DNA from: Siphonodentalium dalli
Lineage: Eukaryota; Mollusca; Scaphopoda; Gadilida; Siphonodentaliidae
Reading direction: 5' to 3'
DNA length: 64,000 nt
Assembly: GCA_032622095.1 (NCBI GenBank)
Contig: CP136063.1
Location: 276,761,426 to 276,825,425 of the forward strand
Position numbers and translations under genes: made by a program. The notes beneath the pieces were generated by a model. The model was given only the letters and a program-made list of their open reading frames with translations, was not told the DNA's origin and ran no database searches. Positions 62,701-64,000 of the stretch are shown here, piece by piece; position 1 is the first letter of the stretch, and each line of letters opens with the position of its first letter.

Positions 62701-63147
62701 CAGGCGGTGGACGTTGTCGTGTTGGCGAGCCCGTGCGGCGCCCGCTTCGCGCATGCGCAGACGAGATCTCGGAAACGGGTGGAGCTATCGACTTGAAATT
62801 TGCTATGTTAATGTATCTTGCCCCGGATACGAATTTTATCGGGTCGCCGAGCCCGTGCGACACCAGCTTCGCTCATGCGCAGACCAGATCTCGGAAGATT
62901 CTCGACCGATCGGGGCGAAACTTGGTACGTGTGTGTAGTTTGACCAGGCGGTCAATATGAGCTCATCAGATTTCAGATCCGAGATAAACTTTTCACGTGC
63001 CGAGGTCAAATCTGTTTTTACGCCGTTTTGCGCTAATATATTTCAGTTCGGTGCTCACAAATCGATTCGATATAGCGCGAATAATAAATTGCCAGTCATA
63101 TAATTTGCATGTTTAGTATCTGTGGCGCTTCCTCTTTCCAACGATGT
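59744..63147 (+). mobile_element. Head-to-tail array of six Helitron-like units
   Basis: Each unit starts TCTC(g/a)TATATATTTTGAAG and ends with the hairpin GCCCGGACAACGTCGGGC, tcatcgg and CTAG. The CTAG of one unit touches the TCTC of the next at 60491/60492, 60876/60877, 61834/61835, 62206/62207 and 62591/62592. Unit lengths are 748, 385, 958, 372 and 385 bp, and the sixth is cut off at 63147. Inside are 1-5 copies of a 121-bp repeat (gagatctcggaaacgggtgg, cgacttgaaatttg, cttcgcgcatgcgcagac). Units 2 and 3 reappear as 5 and 6 at a distance of 1715 bp with very few changes. No Rep/helicase coding is seen. Confidence 0.75.
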
Positions 63148-63149
63148 AC

Positions 63150-63217
63150 CGGGGGAGGGTGTTTAGGGTGTCTTGTGAAAACATGTTTTCACAAGACACC
63201 CTAAACACCCTCCCCCG
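63150..63217. repeat. Perfect 68-bp palindrome without a loop
   Basis: Two 34-base arms (cgggggagggtgtttagggt... and complement) meet at aaaaca|tgtttt with no spacer and no mismatch. The left edge lies three bases past the point where the 1715-bp duplication ends. A second, smaller hairpin (gatccaaa...ttttggatc) follows at 63217-63256. Confidence 0.9.
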
Positions 63218-63256
63218 ATCCAAATTCAGTTGACCACCGTCCGGCCATTTTGGATC

Positions 63257-63796
63257 GGGTGGGGTTTGTTGTGAATATTTAAGGCATCTTGGGGGCGGGG
63301 CAACTTACAGCACCCTTTGTTTTACCTAAATATATAAACCAACCGAGAAATGGCATTGATCACCTATTTGAACACCTCTGCATATAGGTGATGGCCATTT
63401 TCGAATAAACAATGGAAGTCACGTTGTTCGTATAAGTCTAATACAAGCTGAGAAATGCGAATTTTTGAAAAACAGTGGCGGCCATTTTGAAAAAATTGGC
63501 GGCCATATTTAAAGAATATGGCGGCCATTTTGAATCAGTCAATCATTATGATTGGTTTGTTATGACTCGCACAATAGGATTTTCATTAAGTTTACGTTAT
63601 TTGGGACCATAGATTATGAGGGAATGGAAACAATTAATCGAATTATCACCTAGAGGGGTCAAAAATTGTGTTTTAACTGTTAAAAACTCGCGAAAATGTT
63701 TAATTTGGATCATAACGAACCGTCACAAATCAGTCAAGAACCATCACAAATCGGCGACAGAACGACTTCCGATGTAACAGTTCCTACACAGTGTCA
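63257..63796. other. Non-coding sequence with ggcggccattttg motifs
   Basis: Three copies of ggcggccat(a/t)tt occur at 63477-63540. 63690-63765 is the inverted partner of 58290-58390. No gene is recognised. Confidence 0.5.
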
Positions 63797-64000
63797 GATC
63801 AACCCATATCATTCTTTAATGTTTTGTTAAGAGTGTTTGTCCTAGAACCAACCAACCGACCGCCAGTCCAGATCCACCCATATCATTCTTTGATGTTTTG
63901 TTAAGAGTGTTTGGCCTATAACCAACCACCCGACCGCCACTCCAGATCCACCTATATCATTCTTTGATGTTTTGTTAAGAGTGTTTGGCCTAGAACCAAC
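63797..64000. repeat. 74-bp tandem repeat, about 2.7 units, cut by the window end
   Basis: The unit contains gatccacccatatcattctt, tgatgttttgttaagagtgt, ttggcctata and accaaccacccgaccgcc. Starts at 63871 and 63945 give a period of 74 bp. Its degenerate relatives are at 55040-55800 and 58258-58290. Confidence 0.85.

Noticed and set aside
60481-62960. Frames of 75-110 codons shared between Helitron-like units
   Set aside because: Overlapping frames on both strands are conserved equally because the DNA was recently duplicated. They contain no Rep, helicase or other motif.

Overview
The window is non-prokaryotic, repeat-dominated metazoan DNA. Evidence: long satellite arrays, several classes of non-autonomous DNA transposons with intact target duplications, Helitron-like termini, microsatellites, a plausible spliced exon, and no compact gene layout. 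The repeat style (Helitron-like units with internal tandem repeats, many fold-back MITEs) suggests an aquatic invertebrate, perhaps a lophotrochozoan. That placement is an impression and was not tested by any search.

Layout. 1-2850: MITEs (an 8-bp-TSD double-hairpin element, a TTAA element, a 156-bp inverted repeat) and old repeat debris. 2852-6109: a 35-bp satellite of about 93 units in two higher-order copies. 6110-14084: more MITEs among unremarkable AT-rich sequence. 14085-15622: 42-bp and 38-bp tandem repeats, the first split by a Helitron-like insertion. 15623-16290: left flank of a satellite-bearing dispersed element. 16292-35957: the main satellite, a 42-bp unit in two blocks (about 76 and 336 copies) separated by a 2.36-kb interruption (71-bp repeats around Helitron-like sequence). 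35958-42370: AT-rich sequence with the only substantial non-repeat open frames (38169-39089 and 39472-39948), neither recognised with certainty. 42378-43001: a third satellite block. 43150-44340: a 47-bp array with internal inversions. 44343-44930: a copy of the satellite-bearing element that holds just one 42-bp unit. 45650-51880: nested MITEs and an eight-unit 165-bp repeat element. 52975-53060: a tRNA-like SINE head. 56000-57202: a CACTA-like element that holds a SAM-like coding exon with good splice signals. 57433-63147: Helitron-like elements, including a head-to-tail array. 63150-63217: a perfect loopless 68-bp palindrome at a duplication breakpoint. 63797-64000: a 74-bp tandem repeat running off the end.

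How the parts work together. No pathway or operon is visible. The coherent story is genome dynamics: a dispersed element carries a 42-bp segment that is single-copy in one place and expanded to hundreds of copies elsewhere. The sister copy expanded a different internal segment. Non-autonomous elements of at least four classes have inserted into one another, leaving empty-site and TSD evidence that gives relative ages. All very long open frames in the satellites are by-products of unit length and lack of stops, and I do not annotate them as genes.
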